This document shows positions 55,693-62,837 of a stretch of 64,000 nucleotides of DNA, piece after piece. The stretch covers positions 11,840-75,839 of the forward strand of contig CAWIGR010000004.1 in NCBI GenBank assembly GCA_963835705.1. The letters run 5' to 3'. Within the stretch, counting starts at the first letter, position 1. Each line of letters starts with the position of its first letter. A model generated the notes under the pieces. The model ran no database searches, was not told the DNA's origin, and saw only the letters and a program-made list of their open reading frames with translations. The translations under genes and the position numbers were made by a program. Source of the DNA: JACVRW01 sp963835705. GTDB taxonomy: Bacteria; Actinomycetota; Thermoleophilia; Solirubrobacterales; Thermoleophilaceae.

Positions 55693-57267
55693 TCAGGCCA
55701 CGTTCTCCTCCCGCCGGCGCTTCGCCGAGTAGAGCGCCTCGTCCGCGCGCGACACCAGGCGCGCCGCGTCGTCGCCGGGCTGGAGGACGGCGATGCCGAA
55801 GCTGGCCTCGATCCGGTCCCCGCTCTCGAGCACCCCCCGCCCCACCGCATCGCGCAGGCGGCGCATCACGCGCTCGGCGTCGAGCCGGGATGCTTCCGGC
55901 AGCACGATCCCGAACTCGTCCCCGCCGAGCCGGTAGGCCTCGTCGCTCCGGCGCAGCCGGCTGCGCAGCGCGCTCGCGAGCATCTGGAGCGCCCGGTCGC
56001 CCGCCTCGTGGCCGAGGGTGTCGTTCAGCACCTTCAGGTTGTCCATGTCGCACAGCACCAGCGAGCAGTGGTCACCCGCCTCGATCTCCCGCGCGAGGCG
56101 GCGGTGGAAGGCGCGCCGGTTGGGCAGGCCGGTGAGGGTGTCGTGCGTCGCCTCGTAGCGCAGCCGCACGGTCTGGTCCGCGGCCTGCAGCGCCGCGACG
56201 GCCTGGTTGGCGAACAGCCGCAGCGCCTGGAGCCGCGCGCGCGTGGGAAGCAGGCGGTCGCGCGGATCGTCGACCCAGATCATGCCCACGCGGCGCTCGC
56301 CCTCCACGAGGGGGACGATCAGCCAGTGGCGCGCCCAGGCGTGGGGCCCGCGCCCGTTCATCTCCGAGCGGTAGGGGACGTGGTCGATCTCGAGCTTGTC
56401 CTCGGCCACCTCGGCCGGCAGCAGGTAGCAGCCCGCCACCTCGTACTCCTCGCAGAACAGCGGCGCCAGCGAGTCGAGCGTGGCGCCGTCGATGTCCGGC
56501 TCGCCGACACCCCAGCCCGACGTCGCGACAGGCTCGAGCGCCACGTCCGGCTCCTCGGCGAGCGAGATCATCACGCGGTTGAAGCCGAGCGCGTCCTCGA
56601 TCCCGTCGCACACGGCCTGCAGCACGGCCTCCACGTCGTCGGCCTCGGCCAGCCGCGCCGACACCTCGAGCACGCGCTCGAGCATGCGCTGGTGCTGCAT
56701 GTCGTCGGCGATCTCCTGGGCGATGTGCAGCGCCAGCGCCGCGTGGCGCGAGATCGTCACGAGCGCCTCGAGCTCGCTGTCGCTCGGGCGCCGCCCCGTC
56801 TCGGGCTCGTCCACCGAGATCACGCCGAGAAGCTGTTGACGCGCGTCGCGCAACGGGACGAACAGCGCGTCGCCGGGCAGCCAGGCGTCAGGGTCGTCGC
56901 TCGGCTCGAGGTCCGGGACGTACGTCTCGACATCGAGCGAGTCCCAGTCGAACTCGCCGTCGGGAACGAAGTAGGCGCCCTCGACGCGGCGGAAGCGGTC
57001 GGCCAGCAGCGGGGTCCAGGTGTCGTTCGGCGAGACGGTTCCGAGCAGCGCCTGGAGCGACGCCTCGGACCCGACCGCGGCGGCCGCGAGCATGTCGTCG
57101 AAGGCCGGCCGGTAGACGTTCACCACCACTGCGCCGTAGCCGAGCACCTCGCCGATCGTGCGCGCCACGTCCTCCAGCACCTCCTGGAGATCGGCCTCGT
57201 CGCGCACGGACGCCGTGCGCTCGAACATGGCGCCGAGGCGGGCCAGCATCGCAAGCGACTCGGCCAC
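55693..57267 (-). CDS. Diguanylate cyclase with two GAF domains
   Basis: This 524-residue protein has two GAF-type sensor domains (about 20-170 and 190-345) and a C-terminal GGDEF domain. The latter has HDTLTGLPNRRAF, LVLCDMDNLKVLNDTLGHEAGD and the intact active site RLGGDEFGIVLPEASR. An inhibitory RxxD site is not obvious. It should make cyclic di-GMP. It lies between the DUF6504-like and dnaE2 genes, 27 bases upstream of the dnaE2 start, on the same strand, inside the mutasome cassette. The link may be chance. Confidence 0.88.
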   Translation of the reverse strand: MAESLAMLARLGAMFERTASVRDEADLQEVLEDVARTIGEVLGYGAVVVNVYRPAFDDMLAAAAVGSEASLQALLGTVSPNDTWTPLLADRFRRVEGAYFVPDGEFDWDSLDVETYVPDLEPSDDPDAWLPGDALFVPLRDARQQLLGVISVDEPETGRRPSDSELEALVTISRHAALALHIAQEIADDMQHQRMLERVLEVSARLAEADDVEAVLQAVCDGIEDALGFNRVMISLAEEPDVALEPVATSGWGVGEPDIDGATLDSLAPLFCEEYEVAGCYLLPAEVAEDKLEIDHVPYRSEMNGRGPHAWARHWLIVPLVEGERRVGMIWVDDPRDRLLPTRARLQALRLFANQAVAALQAADQTVRLRYEATHDTLTGLPNRRAFHRRLAREIEAGDHCSLVLCDMDNLKVLNDTLGHEAGDRALQMLASALRSRLRRSDEAYRLGGDEFGIVLPEASRLDAERVMRRLRDAVGRGVLESGDRIEASFGIAVLQPGDDAARLVSRADEALYSAKRRREENVA

Positions 57268-57358
57268 CGCTACGCGCCTGTCATCTTCGTCCTCGGGGGC
57301 ACTGCCACACCACCGTCCCTATCGGCCGCTGCACCCAACTTCATTAGCCCTGATTTCG

Positions 57359-57610
57359 CTAGGCGCGCTGGAGGTACCAGCCCCCGCCGACGAGATCGCG
57401 GAAAACCACGACGTTGCGCCCGTCGGCGAGAACGAGCTCGAAATAGCGGCGCCGCAGCGGCCGGCCGGTCCACCAGCGATCCTCGACGACCCACTCCTCC
57501 CGCAGGGTGTCGACGGCCACGGCACCGACCGCCGCGGGCGCGCCGCGGGCGTCGGCCTCGACCGAGGCGGGCTTGGGCGCACCGAGCCGGCGCGAGCCGG
57601 CGGGGGTCAC
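57359..57610 (-). CDS. DUF6504-like small protein of the mutasome cassette
   Basis: This 83-residue protein starts at GTG 57610. The core REEWVVEDRWWTGRPLRRRYFELVLADGRNVVVFRDLVGGGWYLQRA is the DUF6504 type, rich in Trp and Tyr. Related small proteins are encoded next to imuB or dnaE2 in many actinobacteria. No activity is established. Conserved neighbourhood suggests a role with ImuB/DnaE2. The N-terminal 30 residues are low complexity and the true start may be further in. Confidence 0.75.
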   Translation of the reverse strand: MTPAGSRRLGAPKPASVEADARGAPAAVGAVAVDTLREEWVVEDRWWTGRPLRRRYFELVLADGRNVVVFRDLVGGGWYLQRA

Positions 57611-57620
57611 GGGGCCCTCA

Positions 57621-57639
57621 CGGCGTGGGCCTCACGCCG
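57621..57639. repeat. GC-rich hairpin at the edge of the palindrome array
   Basis: CGGCGTG and CACGCCG are perfect 7-bp arms around GGCCT, 10 bases upstream of the DUF6504-like gene's start (minus strand). It has no U-tract. It could attenuate read-through from imuB or be a degenerate unit of the adjacent palindrome pair. Confidence 0.55.
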
Positions 57640-57646
57640 GATCCCG

Positions 57647-57697
57647 GAGTGTGGGCCCTTTTGTCCACCGTATGGGGGCTTTTGAGGGCCCACACTC
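57647..57697. repeat. Palindromic element, family member 2 (GAGTGT...ACACTC)
   Basis: The 12-bp perfect arms GAGTGTGGGCCC and GGGCCCACACTC surround a 27-base middle with CCGTATGG at its centre. It is followed one base later by member 3, giving a 52-base period. The pair fills most of the 222-base gap between imuB and the DUF6504-like gene. The terminal motif and the centre match the palindrome at 33304-33350. Confidence 0.85.
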
Positions 57698-57698
57698 G

Positions 57699-57749
57699 GA
57701 GTGTGGGCCGTCAAATGCGCCATATGCGTGACGTTGACAGCCCACACTC
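57699..57749. repeat. Palindromic element, family member 3 (GAGTGT...ACACTC)
   Basis: The 10-bp perfect arms GAGTGTGGGC and GCCCACACTC are followed inward, after one unpaired base on each side, by GTCAA and TTGAC, mirrored about the same centre, with CCATATG in the middle. Member 2 is 51 bases long and so is this one. Inner sequences differ while the outer arms are kept, which is the pattern of selection on the hairpin ends rather than recent tandem duplication. Confidence 0.85.
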
Positions 57750-57832
57750 GGAAAGACCCACCCCCTTCCCCGCTGCCGTTCGGGCAGGCCCGGGCAACGC
57801 CGGCGCAGCGGGCGGAGCGCCGAGCGGCCGGG

Positions 57833-59038
57833 TCACGGCCCCGGCGCCTCGGGAAAGGGCGCCAGCACCGCGCGCCGCTCGGGGATGCGCGAGCCGGGGT
57901 CCACGTCGAGGACCTTCAGGGCGGCTTCCGACCCCGCCGCCTGTCTGGCCTGGCGCACGGCCTCCCCGAGCCGGGAGCGCCGCACCGCGGCGGCCTCGTC
58001 GAGCAGGCGGCCCTGGTCGTGCGCGGGCGGGCCGAACGCCTCCACCTCGAGCGCGAGCGACTCCGCCGGGGCCGGCAGCTCGGCCAGCCTCGGCCCCAGG
58101 GCCAGCCGGATCCGCTCGGGGTCGGCGCTCGCCTGGCGCAGCGTGATCGCGGTGCGCCAGGTGCCGCCGGCCACGAAGCGCGCCGACACCGCCAGGCCCC
58201 GCAACGACCGGCCACGCCGCTCGCGCCGGGCGAGCACGCGCGCCACGAGCAGATCGAGCGCCCGCTCGAGCTGCTGGCCGGACGCCGCCTCGGGCAGGTC
58301 GAGCCGCTCGACCACCGGCTCGGGCGGCCGCCGCGGCGCGAGCGGGGTGTCCCGCCCGCGCGCGAGATCGAGCGCCAGCAGCCCCGGATGCCCGAACCGC
58401 TCGGCCACCGCGCGCGAGGGGAGCGCCGCCAGCTCCCCGAGCGTGCGGATGCCGAGCCGCTCGAAGACCTCGGGCAGCGCCTGCAGCTCGGGCCGCGTGC
58501 GGAGCAGCGCCACCGGCAGCGGCTCGAGGAAGCCGCGGGCCTGCCGCTCCTCCACGACGAACGAGCGCCTCATGCGACGCGGCTTCGCCTGAAGCGCCGC
58601 GGCGTGAGCCGCGAAGCGGCAGGGCGCCGCTCCCAGGCGGGCGCCGGGCCCGAGCGCCCGGCTCGCGGCGGCCAGCACCCCCGCGAGGTCGCCGCCGTGC
58701 AGGCCGCGCAGGCCGGCGGACTCGAAGAACGCGGCCCCGGCGGAGTCGGACTCGACCTCGGCGCCGATCGCCTCGAGCCGGTCGAGCACCGCGTGCCAGA
58801 GCGAGCGCACCCCCTCCGGGTCGGGCGGCACGAGCCGCAGCGCCGGGCAGCGCGACATCGCCTCGCCCAACCGCATCCCCCGCACCACGCCAAAGGCCTC
58901 GGCCGGCGCCGACACCTCCCCCACCACCTGCTCGCGCCCGGCCTCGGGCGCCAACGCGGCCGGCTCGGCGAGGAGGGCCCGCCGGTCGCTCAGCGCCGCG
59001 AGGAGCTCGAAGCGGGGGTAGACGACGCACACGACCAT
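57833..59038 (-). CDS. imuB: ImuB-type Y-family polymerase-like protein
   Basis: This 401-residue protein is of the Y-family fold but lacks the usual N-terminal acidic catalytic motif: the start is MVVCVVYPRFELLAAL rather than an aspartate-bearing one. It keeps EAFGVVRGMRLGEAMSRCPALRLVPPD, LHGGDLAGVLA and the helix-hairpin-helix LGIRTLGELAALPSRAVAERFG. Loss of polymerase residues is typical of ImuB, the adaptor that links DnaE2 to the clamp. No imuA' gene is next to it. I chose ATG 59038. ATG 59050 would lie inside the SOS box. Confidence 0.88.
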   Translation of the reverse strand: MVVCVVYPRFELLAALSDRRALLAEPAALAPEAGREQVVGEVSAPAEAFGVVRGMRLGEAMSRCPALRLVPPDPEGVRSLWHAVLDRLEAIGAEVESDSAGAAFFESAGLRGLHGGDLAGVLAAASRALGPGARLGAAPCRFAAHAAALQAKPRRMRRSFVVEERQARGFLEPLPVALLRTRPELQALPEVFERLGIRTLGELAALPSRAVAERFGHPGLLALDLARGRDTPLAPRRPPEPVVERLDLPEAASGQQLERALDLLVARVLARRERRGRSLRGLAVSARFVAGGTWRTAITLRQASADPERIRLALGPRLAELPAPAESLALEVEAFGPPAHDQGRLLDEAAAVRRSRLGEAVRQARQAAGSEAALKVLDVDPGSRIPERRAVLAPFPEAPGP

Positions 59039-59040
59039 GA

Positions 59041-59056
59041 TCGAACGCATGTTCGC
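59041..59056 (-). promoter_or_regulatory. LexA (SOS) box at the imuB start
   Basis: TCGAAC-GCAT-GTTCGC matches the actinobacterial SOS box TCGAAC-N4-GTTCGA at all but the last of the 12 fixed positions. It ends 3 bases before the ATG at 59038. Together with the box at dnaE2 it places the cassette under LexA control. Its position next to the start suggests a leaderless or very short-leader mRNA. Confidence 0.88.
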
Positions 59057-59088
59057 ATCCGCTCCGGCGGCATGCAAGGGCCTGCGCG

Positions 59089-59107
59089 CGCTCGGCTGAG
59101 CCGAGCG
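59089..59107 (-). terminator. GC-rich hairpin, probable terminator of the aro-pepP-tauE operon
   Basis: CGCTCGGC and GCCGAGCG are perfect 8-bp arms around TGA, beginning directly downstream of the TauE-like stop codon (minus strand). There is no T-tract. The placement between the housekeeping operon and the SOS-controlled imuB suggests that it limits read-through. Confidence 0.55.
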
Positions 59108-59108
59108 G

Positions 59109-59822
59109 TCAGGCACCGGCGACCACGCTCGCAGCCCCCGTGAGGGCGACGAGGACCAGCACGAGGTTGAAGAACCGCTCGGGGTCGAGGCGGCGGAAGG
59201 CCAGCGCGCCAGCCCCGTAGCCGGCCACGACCAGGGCAAACAGCAGGGCCACGGCCCCCGCGTCGAACGCTCCCCCGCCCTCCACCGCAAGCAAGATGGC
59301 GCCGCCCGCCAGGTTCAATGCCAGGAAGCTCGCGGCCAGCGAGGCGCGGAATTCCTCCGGCCGCACACCCCGCGCGGTCAGCCACAGCACGAGGGGAGGC
59401 CCGCTCACGCTGATCGATGTGGTCAGCGCACCGCTTGCGAATCCCGCCGCCCAAGCGGCTGCGGGCGAAAGCCGCGGGCGAGGGGCCCAGAGCTGCCAGC
59501 CCGCCGCCGCGATCACCGCCACCCCCACGGCCACCTGGAGCACCTCCTTCGACAGCTGCGTCAGCGCCACAGCGCCCACGGCCAGCCCCGGCAGGGCCGC
59601 GAGCAGCATCGGCGCCAGCGCCCGCCAGTCGACGTGCTCGGGCCGGCCGCCCTCGAACAGCACCAGCAGATTCAGGGCCATCCCCAGCACGAGCAGCGCC
59701 GTGACGGCCTCGACGGGGTCCATCACGGCGAACAGCGCCGGGCTCAGCACGAGCGCGAAGCCGAATCCGGTCGCGGACTGCACCGCCGCTCCCGCAAACG
59801 CGGCCACGGCGGCGAGCGCCAT
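59109..59822 (-). CDS. TauE/SafE family permease
   Basis: This 237-residue protein has about eight hydrophobic segments, with GAAVQSATGFGFALVLSPALF near the N-terminus and ASGALTTSISVSGPPLVLWL in the middle, which are the two repeats of the TauE/SafE (sulfite exporter-like) family. It would export an anion such as sulfite or a sulfonate. The substrate is unknown. The start is ATG 59822 or GTG 59825, overlapping the pepP-like stop, so it is part of that operon. Confidence 0.88.
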   Translation of the reverse strand: MALAAVAAFAGAAVQSATGFGFALVLSPALFAVMDPVEAVTALLVLGMALNLLVLFEGGRPEHVDWRALAPMLLAALPGLAVGAVALTQLSKEVLQVAVGVAVIAAAGWQLWAPRPRLSPAAAWAAGFASGALTTSISVSGPPLVLWLTARGVRPEEFRASLAASFLALNLAGGAILLAVEGGGAFDAGAVALLFALVVAGYGAGALAFRRLDPERFFNLVLVLVALTGAASVVAGA

Positions 59823-60880
59823 CACCCGACGGTCACGAGCTCCTTCGGGAACGAGGTCAGCACGTCGGGTCCGTCCTCGGTGATCGCCACGAGGTCCTCG
59901 ATCCGCACCCCGAAGCTGCCGGGCAGGTAGACGCCGGGCTCGATCGTCACGGTGTTCCCCGCATGCAGGGCGCCCTCGGCCACGCGGGTCAGGCGCGGGT
60001 CCTCGTGGATCTCGAGGCCCACCCCGTGCCCGAGGCCGTGGCCGAAGCGCTCGCCGTGCCCGGCCTCCTCGATGATCCGGCGCGCGACGGCGTCCACGTC
60101 GCGGCGCCCGGCTCCTGCCCGCGCCGCGGCGAGCGCCTCCTGCTGTGCGCGCAGCACGAGCTCGTACACCTCGACCGCTTCGTCGTCGAGCGGACCGGTG
60201 GCGAACGTGCGCGTGCAGTCGGAGCAGTAGCCGTCCACGCGCGCGCCCGCGTCCACCACGACGAGCGTCCCGGCCGGGATCTCGGCGTCGCGCGGCTCGG
60301 CGTGGGGCAGCGCCCCGCCCGCGCCGGCGGCCACGATCGGCGGGAACGACGGCCCCTCGGCGCCGAGGTCCTCCATCCGGCGCACCATGGACAGCGCCAC
60401 GTCGCGCTCGGTGCGACCGGTCAGGCCCCGCTCGCGGATCTCCTCGTAGGCCGCCCCAGCGATCTCGGCGGCGGCGCGCATCGCCCGCAGCTCCCCCTCG
60501 TCCTTCACCTCTCGCAGCCGCTCGACCAGGCCGCCGGCCGGCACCAGCTCCACGCCCTCGCCGGTCTTCGCGGCGAGGCGCCGGTGGGCCCGCACGCTCA
60601 CATCCGCGTCGTCGAAGCCCGCGCGGCCGCCAAGCCGGGCGGCCACGTCGCCCAGCAGGTCGCGGCCGCCCTCCACCCGCTCGAACTCGCGCACCTCGCC
60701 GCGGGCGCGCTCGACATACCGGAAGTCGGTGAAGAAGAGGCGCTCATCCGGCGAGACGAGGCAGGCGCCGTTGGTGCCGGTGAAGCCCGTCAGGTAGCGG
60801 ACGTTCACCAGGTCCGTCACGAGCAGCCAGTCGAGCGAGCGCTCCTTCAGCAGCGCGACGAGGCGGTCGGCGCGGCTCAA
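59822..60880 (-). CDS. Xaa-Pro aminopeptidase family protein
   Basis: This 352-residue M24 peptidase starts at TTG 60880. The N-terminal creatinase-like domain (LVTDLVNVRYLTGFTGTNGACLV) is followed by the metal-binding pita-bread fold: Asp in VVVDAGARVDGYCSDCTRTF, His in GHGLGHGVGLEIHE, and Glu in VTIEPGVYL and GVRIEDLVAI. It is commonly encoded between aroQ and efp. The start overlaps the aroQ stop by 4 bp. Confidence 0.92.
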   Translation of the reverse strand: MSRADRLVALLKERSLDWLLVTDLVNVRYLTGFTGTNGACLVSPDERLFFTDFRYVERARGEVREFERVEGGRDLLGDVAARLGGRAGFDDADVSVRAHRRLAAKTGEGVELVPAGGLVERLREVKDEGELRAMRAAAEIAGAAYEEIRERGLTGRTERDVALSMVRRMEDLGAEGPSFPPIVAAGAGGALPHAEPRDAEIPAGTLVVVDAGARVDGYCSDCTRTFATGPLDDEAVEVYELVLRAQQEALAAARAGAGRRDVDAVARRIIEEAGHGERFGHGLGHGVGLEIHEDPRLTRVAEGALHAGNTVTIEPGVYLPGSFGVRIEDLVAITEDGPDVLTSFPKELVTVG

Positions 60881-61311
60881 CCCTCGAGCTCCTGCTTCAG
60901 GAGCATGAGCGCGTCGCGGTAGCCGTCCACGCCTTTGCCCTGCACGGTGCCGATGCAGAGGTCGCGCACGACAGAGACGCGCCGCCACTCCTCGCGCTCG
61001 TCGACCTTCGAGAGGTGCACCTCCACGGCCGGCAGCGCCGCGACCTCGAGGGCGTCGCGGATCGCCCAGGAGTAGTGGGTCCAGGCCCCGGGGTTGAGGA
61101 GCAGCCCGTCGGCCGCCGTCTGGTGAAGCGACTCGCAGAACTCGCCCTCGTGGTTGGTCTGGGTGAAGGTCACGACCAGGTCGAGGTCGCGGGCGAAGCG
61201 CTGCACCTGGACCTCGAGCTGCTCCAGCGTGAGGCCGCCGTAGTGCGCCGCCTCCCGGCGTCCCAGCACGTCGAAGTTGACCCCGTGCATGACGTCCACG
61301 CGGTTCCTCAC
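60877..61311 (-). CDS. aroQ: 3-dehydroquinate dehydratase, type II (divergent N-terminus)
   Basis: This 144-residue type II enzyme starts at GTG 61311, overlapping the aroKB stop. The usual NGPNLNLLG is altered to HGVNFDVLG, but the catalytic Arg and Tyr (GRREAAHYGG), the Asn/His segment (LLNPGAWTHYSWAIRD), His/Ser of EVHLS and Arg of REEWRRVS are kept. It converts 3-dehydroquinate to 3-dehydroshikimate. The altered start removes one substrate-binding Asn and may be a lineage feature. Confidence 0.88.
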   Translation of the reverse strand: MRNRVDVMHGVNFDVLGRREAAHYGGLTLEQLEVQVQRFARDLDLVVTFTQTNHEGEFCESLHQTAADGLLLNPGAWTHYSWAIRDALEVAALPAVEVHLSKVDEREEWRRVSVVRDLCIGTVQGKGVDGYRDALMLLKQELEG

Positions 61312-62837
61312 AGCCCGTGCACCTCCTCGATCGCCGCGTACAGCGAGGCAAAGTCGACGTCGTGGCCGGGCGTCACCTGGCCCGGCGCCTCCACGAGCAC
61401 GAAGGGCACCCGGCCGCGCTTGCGCTTCTTGTCGCGCTCGGCGACGGCGGCCACCACGTCCGGCGCCGCGCCCGAGTAGGTCAGCGGCAGCCCGCGGTCG
61501 GCCAGCAGGTCGGCCACCTCGGCGCGCAGGGCGTCGCGACCGGAGATGCGGAGGGCCACCAGCAGGCCGATGCCGACGGCCTCGCCGTGGCGGTAGCGGG
61601 AGAAACCGGTGGCGGCCTCGATCGCATGGCCGACGGTGTGGCCGAGGTTCAGAACCTGGCGCCGGCCGTGGTCGCGCTCGTCCTCGGCCACGACCGCGAG
61701 CTTCGTGCGCGCGCAGCCCATGATCTCGCGCGCGCTGACCGGGCCGCCCTGGCGCACCCGCGCCCACAGCGCGCCGCCCGCGATCAGCGCCGTCTTCAGC
61801 ACCTCCACGTACCCGGCGGCCGCCTCCTCCGGCGGCAGCGTGTCGAGCGCCGCGGGGTCGCACAGCACGGCCGAGGGCTGGTGGAAGGCGCCGACGTAGT
61901 TCTTGCCCTCCGGCAGGTCCACGCCGGTCTTGCCGCCGTACGCGGAATCGACCTGCGCGACGAGGGTCGTGGGCACCTGCATGTGACGCATGCCGCGCTG
62001 GTAGACGGCGGCGCAGAAGCCGGCCAGGTCGCCGACCACTCCGCCGCCGACGGCCACCACCAGGTCGCCGCGCTCGGCGCGGCCCTGTGCCAGCGAGCGG
62101 AGCACCAGCTCCGCGCCGTGGATCGTCTTGCGCTCCTCGCCGGGCATGATCACGATCCGCTCGTCGCCCTCCACGGGGTGCACGCTCGCAACGTTCTCGT
62201 CGGTGACGACGAAGCGCCTGCCCTCGAGCGGCGGGAAGAAGCCCGAGCCGATCAGGCCGCGGCCGAAGTAGACCGGATAGGCGCCGGAGTCGGCCGCGGC
62301 CCACACGAGCCGGGTGCCCGGCGGGGCCTCGGCGAGCGAGCGCACGAACGGCAGGGCGCGGCGGAGCGCGTCGCGATCCGCGGGCGGGATCGCGGCGTCG
62401 GCAACCGCCTCGTAGAGAGTGGCCCGGTCGCGGTGGAGCTGCTCGAAGCGGTCCGGGTCGCGCGCCAGCGGGCGACCCTTGTTCGACGCCCGGCGCCAGG
62501 CGTCCGCGGTCTCGATCTCCAGGTGGACGACCGTGTGGCGGGTCAGCGCCTCGCGCACGCGCTCGGAATGCACGGCCCCGCCGCCCAGCGCGATCACCGG
62601 CAGGTCCTGGCGCTCCAGCAGCTCGCCGACCACGTCCTCCTCGAGCGCGCGGAATGCGGACTCGCCCTCGCGGTCGAAGAACGCCTCGATCGGCTCCCCG
62701 AGCCGGCGCTCGAGCTCCCGGTCGCTGTCGACCGCCTCGACGCCAAGCTCCGCGGCGAGCGCGCGGGCGCCGGTGGTCTTCCCCGCGCCCATGAAGCCCA
62801 CCAGGACGATGGCGCCGTCTACCGAGCTCGCCTCCAC
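61308..62837 (-). CDS. aroKB: Bifunctional shikimate kinase / 3-dehydroquinate synthase
   Basis: This 509-residue fusion has shikimate kinase at the N-terminus (Walker A VGFMGAGKTTGARALA, DSDRELERR, LGGGAV, NKGRPL) and 3-dehydroquinate synthase from about residue 180 (VVAVGGGVVGDLAGFCAAVYQRGM, PTTLVAQVDSAYGGKTGVDLPEGKN, NLGHTVGHAIE). The two steps are not consecutive: AroB acts at step 2 and AroK at step 5. This domain order is known in a few bacteria. ATG 62837 overlaps the aroC stop by 19 bases. Confidence 0.93.
   Translation of the reverse strand: MEASSVDGAIVLVGFMGAGKTTGARALAAELGVEAVDSDRELERRLGEPIEAFFDREGESAFRALEEDVVGELLERQDLPVIALGGGAVHSERVREALTRHTVVHLEIETADAWRRASNKGRPLARDPDRFEQLHRDRATLYEAVADAAIPPADRDALRRALPFVRSLAEAPPGTRLVWAAADSGAYPVYFGRGLIGSGFFPPLEGRRFVVTDENVASVHPVEGDERIVIMPGEERKTIHGAELVLRSLAQGRAERGDLVVAVGGGVVGDLAGFCAAVYQRGMRHMQVPTTLVAQVDSAYGGKTGVDLPEGKNYVGAFHQPSAVLCDPAALDTLPPEEAAAGYVEVLKTALIAGGALWARVRQGGPVSAREIMGCARTKLAVVAEDERDHGRRQVLNLGHTVGHAIEAATGFSRYRHGEAVGIGLLVALRISGRDALRAEVADLLADRGLPLTYSGAAPDVVAAVAERDKKRKRGRVPFVLVEAPGQVTPGHDVDFASLYAAIEEVHGL

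Noticed and set aside
53668..58146. A plus-strand open frame of 1492 codons over dnaE2 and the GGDEF gene.
   Set aside because: It is the mirror of strongly typical minus-strand genes in GC-rich DNA and has no start signal or family-like motifs.
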